Positions 27,847 through 39,107 of a stretch of DNA of 64,000 nucleotides are shown piece after piece (the first letter of the stretch is position 1; the number at the start of each line of letters is the position of its first letter). The stretch covers positions 930,001 through 994,000 of the forward strand of contig JAIVFI010000002.1 in the NCBI GenBank assembly GCA_025558095.1, given 5' to 3'. This stretch comes from Hyaloraphidium curvatum. Lineage: Eukaryota; Monoblepharomycota; Hyaloraphidiomycetes; Hyaloraphidiales; Hyaloraphidiaceae. The notes beneath the pieces are model-generated. The model was not told the DNA's origin. It ran no database searches and saw only the letters and a program-made list of their open reading frames with translations. The position numbers and the translations under genes are program-made.

Positions 27847-29152
27847 CTACACTTTCCGCCGCTTCGTCGGCTTGTCGAAGCCGCCGTGCATGCCGCCGTA
27901 CTTTTCCAGGGTACGCTTGTTGATGTCCGACTTCATGGCCCACGGCGAGTCCCGCGCCGTCGTGTCCTCGGCCGACAAGTGGGTCCACTTGGTGCGGCCC
28001 TTTTTGCCAAAGTTCTTGACCTGCATCACCTGAGGCAGCATCTCCTTGTTGATCGTGGCGTCCTCGCCCGTCGGCGCGGAGTAGTCGCGCTGCAGAATGT
28101 CCGTGTCCTGGTAGAAAGCACCCTTGTGGAAGTACTTTTGCAGGAACTTCTGCTTCGAGCGCTCCTGCTGCGGTTCGAGTTCCCGGAGCTTGGCATCCTC
28201 GGCTTCGCGCTCTGCATCCGTGAGGTTGCGCCTCCGCTCAATCTCGGCGATCTCGGCCTCCTCGGCCTCGCGCTCCTCCTTGTCGCGCTTCAGCCGCAGC
28301 AGCTCCCGCAGCTTCCAGGCCGCGTACTCTTCCTCCTCGTTCAGCCCATCAGTGTCGTCCACGTCGGGCACCTGGTTGGCCGCATTCGCCTGTGCCATTT
28401 CCCGTTTGATCTGGTCCGCGGCGAGAAGGTGCGACTCCTTCTTGCGCTCCTCCAGCTGCGCCTTCTGCCGTTCTTCTTCCTCGGCAGCTTCGCGCTCTAG
28501 CCGTTCCTTTTCGGCGATGGTTTCGCGCTTGGCTCTGCGGATCACAATCAGCTGCAGGATTGGGACTGCGCAGCACGGCCACCCACTTGGGAATGAACAC
28601 CGGTTTCAGGAGGACGGGTGCAGCAAACTGCTGTTCCTCCTCGGAATCCGTGGTGTACTCGGAAGAAGACTCTTCTTGCTCTTCCTCGCTGGCCTCTTTG
28701 GCCTCCTCGGCCGCGAGTCGTTCCTCCTCCTCCCTCCGCTGCTGCATGGCGCGTTTCCGGATCGCTTCGCGTCTCCGTTCGGCCGCTTCCTCGTCCTCTT
28801 CATCCTCGTCGTCCTCAGCTGGTGCCGCCGCGGCCGCTGGGCGACGTGGAGCCTCGTCCGCGTCGTCCTCGTCCGGGCTGGCCCGCCGTCCCCTCCGGCC
28901 TCGGGGCTGTTCGTCCTCATCGTCCGAAAGCTGCTGCGCCCTTAGCAGACGCTGCAACCTCCTGTCGTCGGCATTGCTCGCCGGGGCCGGCGCGGGCTGC
29001 AGAACGGGCTCCTCGCGCCGCTCGGGCTTCCGGCGCCGCTCCGGCTGCTGCTCCTCCTCGGCCTCCTCCTCGTCCGAATCCGGTTCCCGGTACCCTTCGG
29101 GCACTTTGCCCGGCCAATACCGCACCGGCTTCGCCGCTTTCTTCGGCGCCAT
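27847..29152 (-). CDS. Spliceosomal protein MFAP1
   Basis: MFAP1 is a B-complex-specific spliceosome component that binds Prp38. Exons are 29152..28587 and 28534..27847, with one 52-nt intron. Splicing gives KPVFIPK joined to AKRETIAEKERLE, which aligns without gaps to human MFAP1. The N-terminal half is acidic and low in complexity, with many Glu/Arg runs. The C-terminal domain carries the family signature: LQKYFHKGAFYQD, RDYSAPTGEDATINKEMLP and VMQVKNFGKKGRTKWTHL, ending DKPTKRRKV (nuclear-localisation-like). The start codons of this gene and the divergent LYRM2-like gene are separated by only 54 bp. Confidence 0.93.
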
Positions 29153-29206
29153 CGTAAAGCAAAGTGGACGCCGCGCGCTGAGACGCCTACCAGAATCGAC
29201 GCTACA
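29153..29206. promoter_or_regulatory. 54-bp bidirectional promoter/5'UTR space
   Basis: This is the entire space between the MFAP1 ATG (minus) and the LYRM2-like ATG (plus). Both 5' leaders and core promoter elements must lie here or overlap the coding sequence. No TATA-like element is visible. Confidence 0.6.
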
Positions 29207-29763
29207 ATGGCGGCCGCTAAAGCGGGGGCGAGCCTCGCATCGCGGCTGAAAGATCTTCCACCTCTTTCCTTGAAGGAGGTCCGATGCGCTGCGGGCGGTG
29301 GATTGGGACCAAACTGACGGAACGTCCCGGGTTGCGGCAGTTCATGTCACGGCAACGAGTGCTCCGGCTTTACAGGGAGGTACTCAAGATTGCACGACGT
29401 GGGATGAATCTTGTGCTTCTCCTTGTTTCGAGCTCACGAGGTTCCTCCTTCCCTTCGTTGCTTTGCCGGGGAATCCGATCTGCTTTCACGCCTTCGCCCA
29501 TTGTCAACTTGCCGCGGCATTTCCTTTGTATTCCAACAACCGTGCCCTTTTGTGCAACAACGCCAGATACCAAACCGTCGGACCGGGAAGAGGTCCGGCA
29601 GTGGGCCCGGGGCGAGATCGAACGATACCGGAACGAGACGGACGCGGAGAAGATCTCGCACCTCCTGAACTACGGCTCGCAGCAGCTCCATTCGCTGCGG
29701 GGAGCCATCGTGAACAGCACGACGCGGAAGGATATCAGAGGGCCCTCGCAGTCGAAGGGCTAG
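29207..29763 (+). CDS. LYR-motif mitochondrial protein, LYRM2-like
   Basis: LYR proteins are small mitochondrial matrix factors that dock with acyl carrier protein and assist assembly of respiratory complexes or Fe-S transfer. LYRM2 is linked to complex I. Exons are 29207..29278, 29341..29398 and 29567..29763 (108 residues). The spliced protein reads LSLKE joined to FMSRQRVLRLYREVLKIAR. This contains the LYR tripeptide and is followed by DREEVRQWARGEIERYRNE and LLNYGSQQLHSL, matching LYRM2. The second intron (168 nt) is long for this genome. Confidence 0.88.
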
Positions 29764-29903
29764 GCCGTTGCGATACCACGTCGGGTGCTCCCGAGGCGAC
29801 TTCAATCCGTTGATTCAAGAGTATTCGACTTGTAATCGCGATACCCAAAACATCAAAAGTCATTGTCTATCTACAGGGGCGCACTGCCTGCTTCTTTTTC
29901 ACC

Positions 29904-32345
29904 TCACTTCATCAGGTTCTTCAGGTTGGGCTCGTCCAGCTTCAGCGGGCCAAGCTCCATCTGCGGCGCGGAAAGCGTGAGCGCGGGTCCCAAACCATGC
30001 CGTCCGGAAAGACGCACCTCGTGCAACGCCCTGCCGGCGGGCACCATCGGGTACACGTGCTCGTCCTTCTCCACCACGGCCTCCATGATCACGGGCTCCT
30101 CCGTCTCCAGGAACTTCTTCATCCCGGCCTCGAGCTCCTGCTGGTTGGTCACGCGGATGCCCACGCAGCCCAGAGCCTCGGCGAACTTGACAAAGTCGGG
30201 GTCTGGAGGTCGGGGCATTAGGCGCCGCGCCGGGCGGGGACGGCTCGAAGAGACTCACTCTGCATCTGCGTGCCCGAGTACCGCTGCTCGTAGAACAGGT
30301 CCTGCCACTGCTTCACCATGCCCTGGAAGTCGTTGTTGAGGATGAGGATCTTGGCGCCGATGTTGAACTGCCGCGCCGTCATCATCTCCATCGCCGTCAT
30401 GGAGAAGCTCGCGTCGCCGTCAATGTCGATGACGATCTTGTCGGGGCAGGCCACCTTGGCGCCGATGGCCGACGGGACGCCGTAGCCCATGGTGCCGAGT
30501 CCGCCCGAGGTGATGAAGGTGCGGGGGAACCGCCACCGGAAGAACTGCGCGGCCCACATCTGGTGCTGGCCCACGCCGGTCGTGATGATGACCTTGTCCT
30601 TGATGTCCCGGGTCTGCTTGTCCAGCTCCTCGATGACGGTCTGCGGCTTCAGGGCCTTGCCGGGCTCGGCCTTGTTGTACGAGAAGGGGTACTTGGTCTT
30701 CCACGCGTCGAGCTGCGCGAACCATTCCTTCCGCGGCTGCGTCTTGACCAGCGGCAGCATGAGCTCCAGGTTGGTCACCACGTCGCCTTCGATCGACTCG
30801 GTCGCCTTGACGACCTTGTTGATGTTCTTGGGCATGATCTCGAACTGGATGATGCCTCCCCGGCCCTCGGCGGCTGCGGCCTTGGCTGCGGGCGCGAACT
30901 CTGCCGAGAGGAGGTGGTGTCAGGAACGTTCCTAACTGCGCATCACATCCAATACGCACTGGACAGGTTGCCCGTCACACGGTCGTCGAAGCGGGCGCCC
31001 AGGGCGATGATGAGGTCCGCGGTCTGCATGGCCAGGTTGGCGTACGCGGAGCCGTGCATGCCCAGCATGTGCAGGCTGAGCGGGTTGAGCTCGTCAAAGG
31101 CGCCCATGCCCATGAGGGTGGTGGTCACGGGGATGTTGGCGCGCTCGGCAAACTCCTTGAGGAGCTTGGGGCCCTCGGGGCTCGCGAGCATGCCCTGGCC
31201 GGCGTAGATGATGGGGCGCTTGGCGATGTTCACCAGGCGAGCGGCGCGCTCCAGGCTCTCGGCAAAGTTGGGCGAGGTCTGCGGCCGCGGCGTCAGGGGG
31301 CGGATCTGGGGGATGGCCACGTGGTCGAGGCCGGTGGTGATGGGCCGGTTAAGCACGCCCGCGGTGACGTCCTTGGGCAGATCCACGAGCACGGGGCCGG
31401 GGCGGCCGTGCGTCGCGACGTAGAAAGCCTCGTTCAGGCGCCGGGGGAGCTCGGCAACGTCCCGCACGAGCACGTTCCACTTGGTGCACGAGCGCGTGAT
31501 GCCGACCACGTCCGCCTCCTGGAACGCATCCGTGCCGACGGCCGTCGTCGGCACCTGACCGCATAGCACCACCATCGGGGTGCCGTCCGACAGGGCATCC
31601 TGCATCGCCGTGACCACGTTGGTGGCACCGGGCCCCGAGGTCACGAGCACAACGCCGACCTCGCCGCTGAAAGAGGAGCGGGGAGGAAGCGTCAGACGAT
31701 GAAAACAAAGCACCAAGTGAAAGGAACGCCACGAGGAATCCGCGAAGCGGATCAGCAGGAAGAGGATCACACGTCATTGCAGCAGCCCCCTCCAGGCGGC
31801 CGCACCACCGCAAATCCTCGTCTCGCCCATCACCAATGGACAGCCGAAGCATCTCCCAAGCACTTTGGGCCCCGATGGGCCGTCCATCGCCCGCATCGCC
31901 GCCGTCCGGAGGGTTCCGAGCCTCACCTTGCCCTTGCGTATCCCTCTGCCATGTGGCCCGCGCCCTGCTCGTGGCGAGGCAGAATGAACTTGAAGTGCGG
32001 GCTGTCGTGGATCGCGTCGAACACGGGCAGGATTGCGCCGCCGGGGTAGCCGAACACGGTCTTCACGCCGTGCCGCCGCAGCATCTCGTGCACGATGGCG
32101 CCGCCGGTCATGCCCATGAAGGTCGTGTCGCCGATGACGGCGGGGGCGGGTGCGGTCGCGGTGGCGGTGGCGGTGGCGGCGCCGCGCTGGGCGGCGGGCT
32201 TCGCGGGGGCGGGCGCGGGTTTGGGCGGCAGCGAGCTGTTCCACCGCGCGGGCGCGGCGGCGGCCCGCGGGCCCGCAGAGTTCGTTGCCGCGCGCGCGGC
32301 GGACGGCGCCGCAAGCAGCGGCGGCAGATTCCGGGCTCGGCGCAT
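29904..32345 (-). CDS. ILV2: Acetolactate synthase, catalytic subunit, mitochondrial
   Basis: Thiamine-diphosphate enzyme that condenses two pyruvates (or pyruvate plus 2-oxobutyrate) in valine, leucine and isoleucine synthesis. Exons are 32345..31927, 31666..30960, 30900..30259 and 30202..29904 (688 residues); all junctions keep phase. The first about 80 residues are Arg/Ala-rich with no acidic residues, a mitochondrial targeting sequence. Key blocks are [33 protein letters not shown] (catalytic Glu), [59 protein letters not shown], and the ThDP/Mg motif DIDGDASF...NNDFQGMV. It is divergent from YJU2B with 187 bp between the start codons. Confidence 0.96.
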
Positions 32346-32532
32346 CGTGGGAGGCGCGGGGGACGCAGGAAGAAAAGAGGTCTGCGTCACAAAGGTGGCG
32401 CGGTGCAAAGTCAGTTGGCCGGCACTTGCGGAAAGTGCTCGCTTGCTCGAGAACTGCGAAAACCGGGGCGCCGGAACGGCCGAGGGAGGGCCGCAAGGGC
32501 CGCGTGGGTGCTGCAGTGGAACGGTAGTAGCT

Positions 32533-33700
32533 ATGGCGGAGCGCAAGGCGACTAATAAGGTGGGCCGTCGCCTCCAGAGTCGTCGCTGCGCGTCTCACCC
32601 CCGGCCACCTCGACAACCCCTTCACCCCCGCTTTCCCTCCCGTCGCCCCTCCATTCCAGTACATTCCGAGCGACTTTGACCCGAAGAAGCATGGCTCCGT
32701 CAACGGCTACCGCAACTCGCACCCGCTGCGCAAGCGCGCCTCGAAGCTGTCCGAGGGCATCCTCGTCATCCGCTTCGAGATGCCCTACAACATCTGGTGC
32801 GGCGGCTGCGGCGCGCACATCGGCATGGGCGTGCGGTACAACGCGCAGAAGAAGAAGATCGGCAAGTACCTTTCGACGCCGATCTGGCAGTTCCGGATGA
32901 AGTGCCACCTGTGCTCGCACTGGATCGAGATCCACACGGACCCAAAGAACGCCGAGTACGTCATCGCCTCCGGGGCGCGCCGCAAGGTGGAGACGTACAC
33001 GTCCGAGGACGCCGGTGTGATCGCGCTGCCCACGCCCGAGGAGGCCGCGCTGCTTGCCGCGGACCCGATACACCGGCTGGAGCACCAGGTTCTGGACAAC
33101 AAAAAGGGCGAGGACGCGCGGCCGCACCTCGCGCGCCTGCTCGAGGCGCAGGACCGGACGTGGTCGGACCCGTACCTGCTGAACCGCGTGCTGCGGGCGG
33201 ACAACCGCGTGCGGCGGAAAGCCGAGGCGGCCGAGGAAGGGGAGCGCAAAGAGGTGCAGGACCGCCTGAACCTCGCGATACCGGTGCTCGCGCCGTCGGC
33301 TGCGGACGCCGAGGCGGCGAGGGAGGCGATCGGGAAGCGGGACCGGATGCGGGCGGCGGGCGCCGCTACGGGGCTGAGCGTGGTCGTGGACGACGACCCC
33401 GAGTCGGTGATGCGGACTGCGGACGCGAGCGTGCTGGCGGAAATGGAGGAGCGCAAGAGGCGAAAAGTGGAGGGTGCCGTGCTCGGGCCAGATGCGGAGC
33501 AGGCGGCCACCGCCAAGGAGAAGCTGGCTACGAAGCTCCGAAACGCGCGCGTCGGCGGACTCTTTGGACCAGACGCGGATGTTGGGAACGGAAATGGGGA
33601 TGCCGCCGTACCCGCAGTGGCTTCGAGCGCCACGGTGCTGGTGAAGCCACGGCCCTCGCTTGTGGCATACGATTCCGACTCGGATGTTGGCGAAGGGTAG
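32533..33700 (+). CDS. Splicing factor YJU2B/CCDC130 (CWC16 family)
   Basis: CWC16 proteins join the catalytic spliceosome around the branching step; the CCDC130 branch is a paralogue of YJU2. Exons are 32533..32559 and 32660..33700 (355 residues). The spliced start [19 protein letters not shown] is diagnostic. A conserved zinc-binding core follows: [20 protein letters not shown] and [20 protein letters not shown]. These supply four cysteines in two CxxC pairs. The remainder is charged and helical and ends in an acidic DSDSDVGEG. Confidence 0.95.
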
Positions 33701-33774
33701 CAATACCACGAAATCAAATTAAAAGCATCGCCCTTTTTCGGTGCCGGGTCTCCGGCTCTAGAATTGGGTATCCA

Positions 33775-35068
33775 TCAAGCCAGGAAGACAGTCTCCTCGA
33801 ATATCCGCCCCTCGACCACCTTCTTCTCCCCTCCGACCTCCAGCTCCAGCTTGGACGCGTTCTCGATGTACTGGAACAGGAACGGCTTGGAAATCAGCAG
33901 CTGCAGCGCCTTGCGCACCAGCCACGGGAGTTCCGAGAGGAGGTCCAGCTTCTCGAAGCTCTCGCACGACGCCGGCGTCGTCTCGGCCGAGATCCGCACG
34001 TCCTCCCCAGAGTCCAGGCCCTGGCCCGCGATGCTGTACCGTATCCGCACCGGAGCGTGGTACCCCGTCTCCTCGTCCTCCTCGCTCTCCACGATGTCCG
34101 CCAGCGCGTCGACCGAGACCGTGAGGAGCTTGCCGTCCAGGACGACGACGCTGCGGTTCACGGTCGACACGGAGTAGTCGTAGCCTTCCGGCATGATGAA
34201 CTGCATCATCATCACGGAAACGGAGGGGGAAGTGAAGGAGTAGAAGTTCCAGCTGGCCATCCAATGACCGTCAGCTGTTGATCCGGTCGAGGCCTCGGGT
34301 CCGCTCACCGCTTGACGTTCTGGGGGTTCAGCTGCACCACGTTGACGAAGAACCCGGTGCCGGCGGCGTCGATTTTCTCCCCATCAACGGTGATGGAGCC
34401 CGTCACGGTCGCCCGCGGGACCAGCTTGTGGAAAACTGCCGGGGGTACGCGTTAGGAAGGCTCTTGCGTAGGCCGATGTCCGAGCCTACTGTAGCCGGTG
34501 TCCTCGGTCTCGTTGAAGTAGGTCTTGGTCGTGATCCCGCCTCCCACGAACACGAATTCAAAGTCGAACTGGACCTCGCCGTCGATGTCCGCCGTGACGC
34601 GGTATCCGAACTTGGCGGGATCAAACTCGAAGTTCACCACGCTCCCCCGCACCGACATCTTGTCCTCCGAGAATTCAGCCACCGAAGCCCAGTGTGATGC
34701 CGTCTTCATCTTGTTCATCCCCGTCGACGGCCGGTAGACGCGGCAACTAGTCTGCACCGAGGCGGTGAGGCTGCGGGCGTCCCGGTCAGCATTGGGCTCC
34801 GCCGGCACGCCTGGAGCCGAATCCGACGCACCCCATGGTGGAATAGACCATCTGGAGCAGCGCGAAGCTCCCATCGTCAAGGTTGAGGTAGAATCTGCGG
34901 CACCCGGATGCGGTTGGCGTCCTCCCCCAAAGTCGGAACCGGACGTCCCCACGTCTGTCCCTCGGTCGCGAAACTCGGCTCCAGCACCCATTTCAGATCC
35001 TCGGGCTGCAACACTGCGAGCGTCGCGGGCTGCCCGGCTGCGTCGACGAGCTCTTGCAAAGATGCCAT
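33775..35068 (-). CDS. Svf1-like protein (oxidative-stress survival / ceramide transport family)
   Basis: Svf1 is a lipocalin-like fungal protein needed for survival under oxidative and cold stress; in yeast it helps move ceramide from ER to Golgi. Exons are 35068..34953, 34894..34832, 34770..34490, 34435..34309 and 34252..33775 (354 residues), with introns of 54-61 nt. Each splice restores alignment: EGQT joins FYLNLDDGSFALLQMVYS, GY joins IFHKLVPRATVTGSI, and KR joins WNFYSFTSPSVSVMMMQF. Other family features are VNFEFDPAKFGYRV and the tandem beta-barrel pattern. The extreme N-terminal amphipathic helix known in yeast is plausible here (SLQELVDAAGQPATLAVL). Confidence 0.88.
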
Positions 35069-35159
35069 CTTTTTTTTGTGCAGCTGATGATTAGTGGCGG
35101 TGCCGCCGGCAGCGGCCACGCATGACATTCGTCAGCTCTACATCAAGAATGAAAGGAGA

Positions 35160-36713
35160 TCAGCTATCCTTGTGATTAGTCAGCTCAACGTGGATGTCCG
35201 CCGTCTTGACGCCCTCGACGGTTTCGACCACCTGCTTGGAAGCCTGCTTGGCGATCGCCCTGGCCTCGCTGACGGTCATACTGTCCACGATCACGATCTC
35301 CGCCTGGGCGTGAATCTGGTCGCCTCCAGCGTTGTAGATGAGAAGCACGTGCGAGGTGCCCAGCACGCCTGGGGTCGACGAAAGGACCTTGCGGATCTGG
35401 GCCTCGACGTCGCTGGTTGGCCGCTCAAAGATCCGCCCGTGATCATCGCCCTCCTGATAATGGTACGGGTTGGGACTCGAATCAATGTGTATGTTGATCT
35501 CGTCAACGTCATCGAAAGCTTTGAAGATGGCGAACCTGAGGGCTTCGCCGATCTGATGCGCTGAAATGGCAACACATAATCAGCAAAATCACCCCACGAC
35601 ACACACCCACAAGGACATACCATGCGACACACTGATGTGCGGGCGCACGACCATTATGGCGTCGATGGTGACGTTGGGACCACGCTTCCGCCCGCGAACC
35701 TGTTCGAGCCCGAGCAGGTTCTTCTCCTTCTCTTTCAGCTCCCGCACAACCTCATCCAGTCCTTTCAGCAGTCCCGGAACCTGGGCATCGACCAGCTCCC
35801 GTACGGAAGAGACGCCCGTCTCCCAGCCGACTTTGGCAATCATCAGGCTCACGAGGAGGCCTCCCACCGGATCCAGGAAAGGCATTCCGAGGTAGCTGCC
35901 CCCGACTCCCACCAATGCCACGACCGATGACAACGAGTCGCTACGGTGGTGCCAAGCGTTCGCGATGAGAACGCTCGAATTGTAGCGTTCCCCGACGCGC
36001 AAAGTGGCGCGAAAGAGTGCCTCCTTGACCAAGACAGAGCTCAGCATGAGCCAGATTGCCCACTGATCAATGTGCGAGGATCCGGTGATGATCGGGCCGC
36101 CACTGTGCGCGTGAACCACACTTGTGGTCTGGAAAACGTGGAAGAGCGCCTCGCACGAGTAGGCACCCGTGCCGGCCGCCCCGGCAAGAAGTATTCCGCT
36201 AACGGCCAGGGCACCCATGGGCTCCCAACGCCCGTATCCGTGCGGATGCGAGGGATCGGCCTCCTTCCGAGCCAACCGGAAGGTGAATAGGGTCACAAAA
36301 TCCGAGACCAGGTCCGATGCCTGGTGGGCCGCGTCCGCTATCAAGGATGCCGAACCGTACCACACTCCTGCGGCCGCCTTCAGCACCGTGTAGGCCACGT
36401 TCGAATACAAGCCGTAGAGCGTGATCCTCGCGCCAGTCTTCTCCGCCTCGGTGCTGGGCTTCCGGAGGAACAGATCCACAGTGTGTCCATGGTGATGCGC
36501 CCCCGGACCGTGGCCGTGTCCGTGGTGGTCGTGCGGATCGTTCTTTGAGTGCGTCGAATGTCCGCGTGCTCGTCTCGGGGTATGGCACCGAGACGCGATG
36601 CTCCGCAGGCCGAGACGCGTAGGATCGCCGATCCAGGGCTGCAGTCCTAACATTCCACACCATCGCAGACTCCCAGTCCTTCCGAGCCGCGCGAATACCA
36701 ATACAGGCCGCAT
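35160..36713 (-). CDS. Mitochondrial cation exporter, CDF family, MMT1/2-like
   Basis: Cation diffusion facilitator; the yeast Mmt proteins move iron out of mitochondria. Exons are 36713..35621 and 35560..35160 (497 residues), with one 60-nt intron. The start chosen is the ATG that opens an Arg-rich presequence (MRPVLVFARLGRTGSLRW). A His-rich cytosolic loop follows (DPHDHHGHGHGPGAHHHGH). The CDF core includes SLIADAAHQASDLVSDFVTL (metal-site Asp/His residues), HPHGYGRWEPMGAL and IANAWHHRSDSLSSVVAL. The C-terminal cytosolic domain has INIHIDSSP and VLGTSHVLLIYNAGGD. Substrate (Fe versus Zn/Mn) is not certain. It is divergent from UPRT with 85 bp between start codons. Confidence 0.9.
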
Positions 36714-36798
36714 CGCGCGGGCGCGGGATGAGCCAATAGCTTTTTGAGACGTATAGTGGGGACTCGCACTCCACCCACGTCGCGCCAGTGGCTGTAAA

Positions 36799-37696
36799 AT
36801 GGCCTCGGCGCCGTGCAATTCAACGGAAGTGCGGCCGAATGTCAGAATTCTCACGCAGGTTTGGCAATCCGGCATCCGCTGTCGCATCGTTCCGTTAAAC
36901 ACGACCCTGGCACCCCGAAGACCAAGCAGCTGTTGGCCCTTATGACGATCATTCGATCCGAATCAACACAGAGGGAGGACTTCGTCTTCTTTGCCGACCG
37001 CGTGATCAGGCTGCTGGTAGAGGAGGCCCTCTGTCATGTCAGCTTTCTTCCAAAGATCGTTCAAACGCCGACGGGCAGCCAGTTTGACGGCCTGGAGTTC
37101 AGCGGACGAATATGCGGCGTGAGCATCATGCGAGCCGGAGAATCCATGGAAAAGGGGCTGCGGGATTGTGCACGGAGCGTCAGGATCGGGAAGATCCTCA
37201 TCCAGCGAGGTCAGCTGCCTCGCCGCGTGTTTCTTGGTCACGACAGCTGACTCTTTGAACACCTGTTTTCTTGTCCCCGAATGTCTCTCGCCTCGATGGC
37301 TGACTCCTCTTCGATCAGACGAGGAGACCGCTCTGCCGAAACTCTTCTACGACAAGCTGCCTCACGACATCGCGCAAAGATATGTGTTTCTACTCGATCC
37401 GATGCTCGCGACTGGAGGGTCGGCGGTCCAGGCCATCAAGGTCCTGATCGAGCGGGGCGTGAAGGAGGAGAACATCATCTTCATCAACCTCGTTGCCGCA
37501 CCCGAGGGTATCGCTTACGTTCTGTCGGCACACCCGAAGCTCACGATCATCACCGCACAAATCGATCAAGGGCTCAACGAGAAGAAGTACATAATCCCAG
37601 GTTTGCGTGCCTTTGGGGGGGGATCGCTACTTCGGAACCTGACTGACTGGACTCACAGGTTTGGGTGACTTTGGGGATCGCTACTTCGGAACCTGA
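36799..37696 (+). CDS. Uracil phosphoribosyltransferase
   Basis: Pyrimidine salvage enzyme forming UMP from uracil and PRPP (FUR1 in yeast). Exons are 36799..36858, 36921..37209, 37319..37600 and 37659..37696; phases agree. Blocks in order are NVRILTQ joined to [76 protein letters not shown] (PRPP-binding loop), [11 protein letters not shown] and [14 protein letters not shown]. The last exon gives [11 protein letters not shown], the conserved C-terminus that closes the active site. The last intron is an imperfect tandem copy of that final exon. Confidence 0.95.
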
Positions 37697-37705
37697 CTGG
37701 ACTCG
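37598..37705 (+). repeat. Tandem duplication forming the last UPRT intron
   Basis: Copy 1 (about 37598-37655) and copy 2 (about 37656-37705) both start CAGGTTTG and share ATCGCTACTTCGGAACCTGA. Copy 1 has extra Gs and an extra ACTG, and differs at a few other bases. The AGGT inside each repeat boundary supplies the donor of copy 1 and the acceptor before copy 2, so copy 1 is removed as a 58-nt intron (37601..37658). Confidence 0.85.
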
Positions 37706-38171
37706 CGGGTGCGAACGATCGGAGCAGCTCGCGGTGAACGTTGGGCCAAATCAGACATGGATACGATGTGTACGCTCTATGTAATGAAAAACTCGGTAAT
37801 TCGCTGATAGACGGTGATCTCGGGAGGAGGCGTCGTCCGAAAGAGCGGATTGCGAGTTGTGGTTGGGTCACGCACACATCGCACATCGGCCCGGTCCGCC
37901 CTCCCCGGCTTACGGTCTCCCGGGCTCTGCTGGTCGAAACGCCGAGAGATCCACATCGTCGAAGCGCCTTTCAGCGTGCCTGGCGCTCGGCATAGGTGCA
38001 GCGTGTCTGGAGGAGCGGTTCGCAGTCGACCACCCTTCGCGCCCCCGACGAGCTCGCGGACTCGGCTGTTCCACCGACGACCGACATCGGAAACAGAGGA
38101 ACCTACTTCCACGTGTTTCCACTCCTTTTGAAGACTTTGGGCGCCTCCTCCCTCGTCGGAACCTCGCCAAG

Positions 38172-38887
38172 ATGCTGAACATTATGAGTCTCAAGAAGCA
38201 GAAGGCCGCGGCGGCCGAAGCCGGGCCGAAGAAGGCGAAAACCTCGGCAGCGCAGATCCGGTTACAGAAAGGTTGGCCCGATCTCGGCGGCTGTCGGGCC
38301 TTGGACGCGGTTTCACGCGTCCCTGCTAGACTTCTCGGACATGGACAAGCTACCGCGGACGATGAAGCTGACTTTCCCGGACCCGAACGATCTCTTCAAG
38401 TTCACGCTCATCATTTCGCCGGACGAGGGCTTCTACAAGGGCGGCACCTTCAACTTCGACTTCAACGTGAACACGAACTACCCCCACGAGCCGCCGAAGG
38501 TCAAGTGCATGCAGAAAGTACGGAGTGCCGACCGGGGACATCAGCGGACCTTCCGCTGACGCAAAGCCTCGCAGATCTACCACCCGAACATCGATCTGGA
38601 GGGCAACGTGTGCTTGAACATTCTCCGCGAGGACTGGAAGCCCGTGCTCAACATCAACTCCATCATCGTTGGACTGCAGTACCTCTTCCTGGAGCCGAAC
38701 GCCGATGACCCGCTCAACAAAGGTGCGAGTGTTTGCTTGTAAACGGGACGTCGGGCTTACAGGCCACGCTATTCCAGACGCCGCCGAAGTGCTGAGGACG
38801 AACCGCCGGCAGTTCGAGACGAACGTGACGCGGTCGATGCGTGGCGGATCGATCAACGGCATATACTTTGACGTGGTTGCGAAGTGA
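38172..38887 (+). CDS. NEDD8-conjugating enzyme UBE2M/Ubc12
   Basis: E2 that transfers NEDD8/Rub1 to cullins, activating SCF-type ubiquitin ligases. Exons are 38172..38271, 38330..38517, 38575..38722 and 38778..38887 (181 residues, the usual length), with introns of 55-58 nt. The N-terminal extension ([14 protein letters not shown]) is the E1/E3-docking peptide typical of this E2. The core has [29 protein letters not shown] and [18 protein letters not shown] (catalytic Cys). Then come [19 protein letters not shown] and [10 protein letters not shown] joined to [14 protein letters not shown], ending RSMRGG...YF. Confidence 0.96.
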
Positions 38888-39107
38888 TCGGAGCGGTTTG
38901 CACCGGATGGGTGCCTGAGGAGGCGCGGTAGAGGGTGGTTTGGGACCTCTGGTGCCTGCAAGGGGCTAGAGGGCGGGCAACCTTCACCTTGGACGTTTCT
39001 CCTGGAGGCAGTACGCGAAACACCTCTATCACGGAATGACATCGGCAGCATAGAGCTCTGGCGCATGTAGACGCAGGTTGGTATGGGGGAATCGATGTGT
39101 CGTGAAA

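Noticed and set aside
35440-35500. A tRNA T-loop-like string on the minus strand (GATTCGAGTCC)
   Set aside because: It lies inside exon 2 of the MMT-like gene and no cloverleaf arms could be placed around it.
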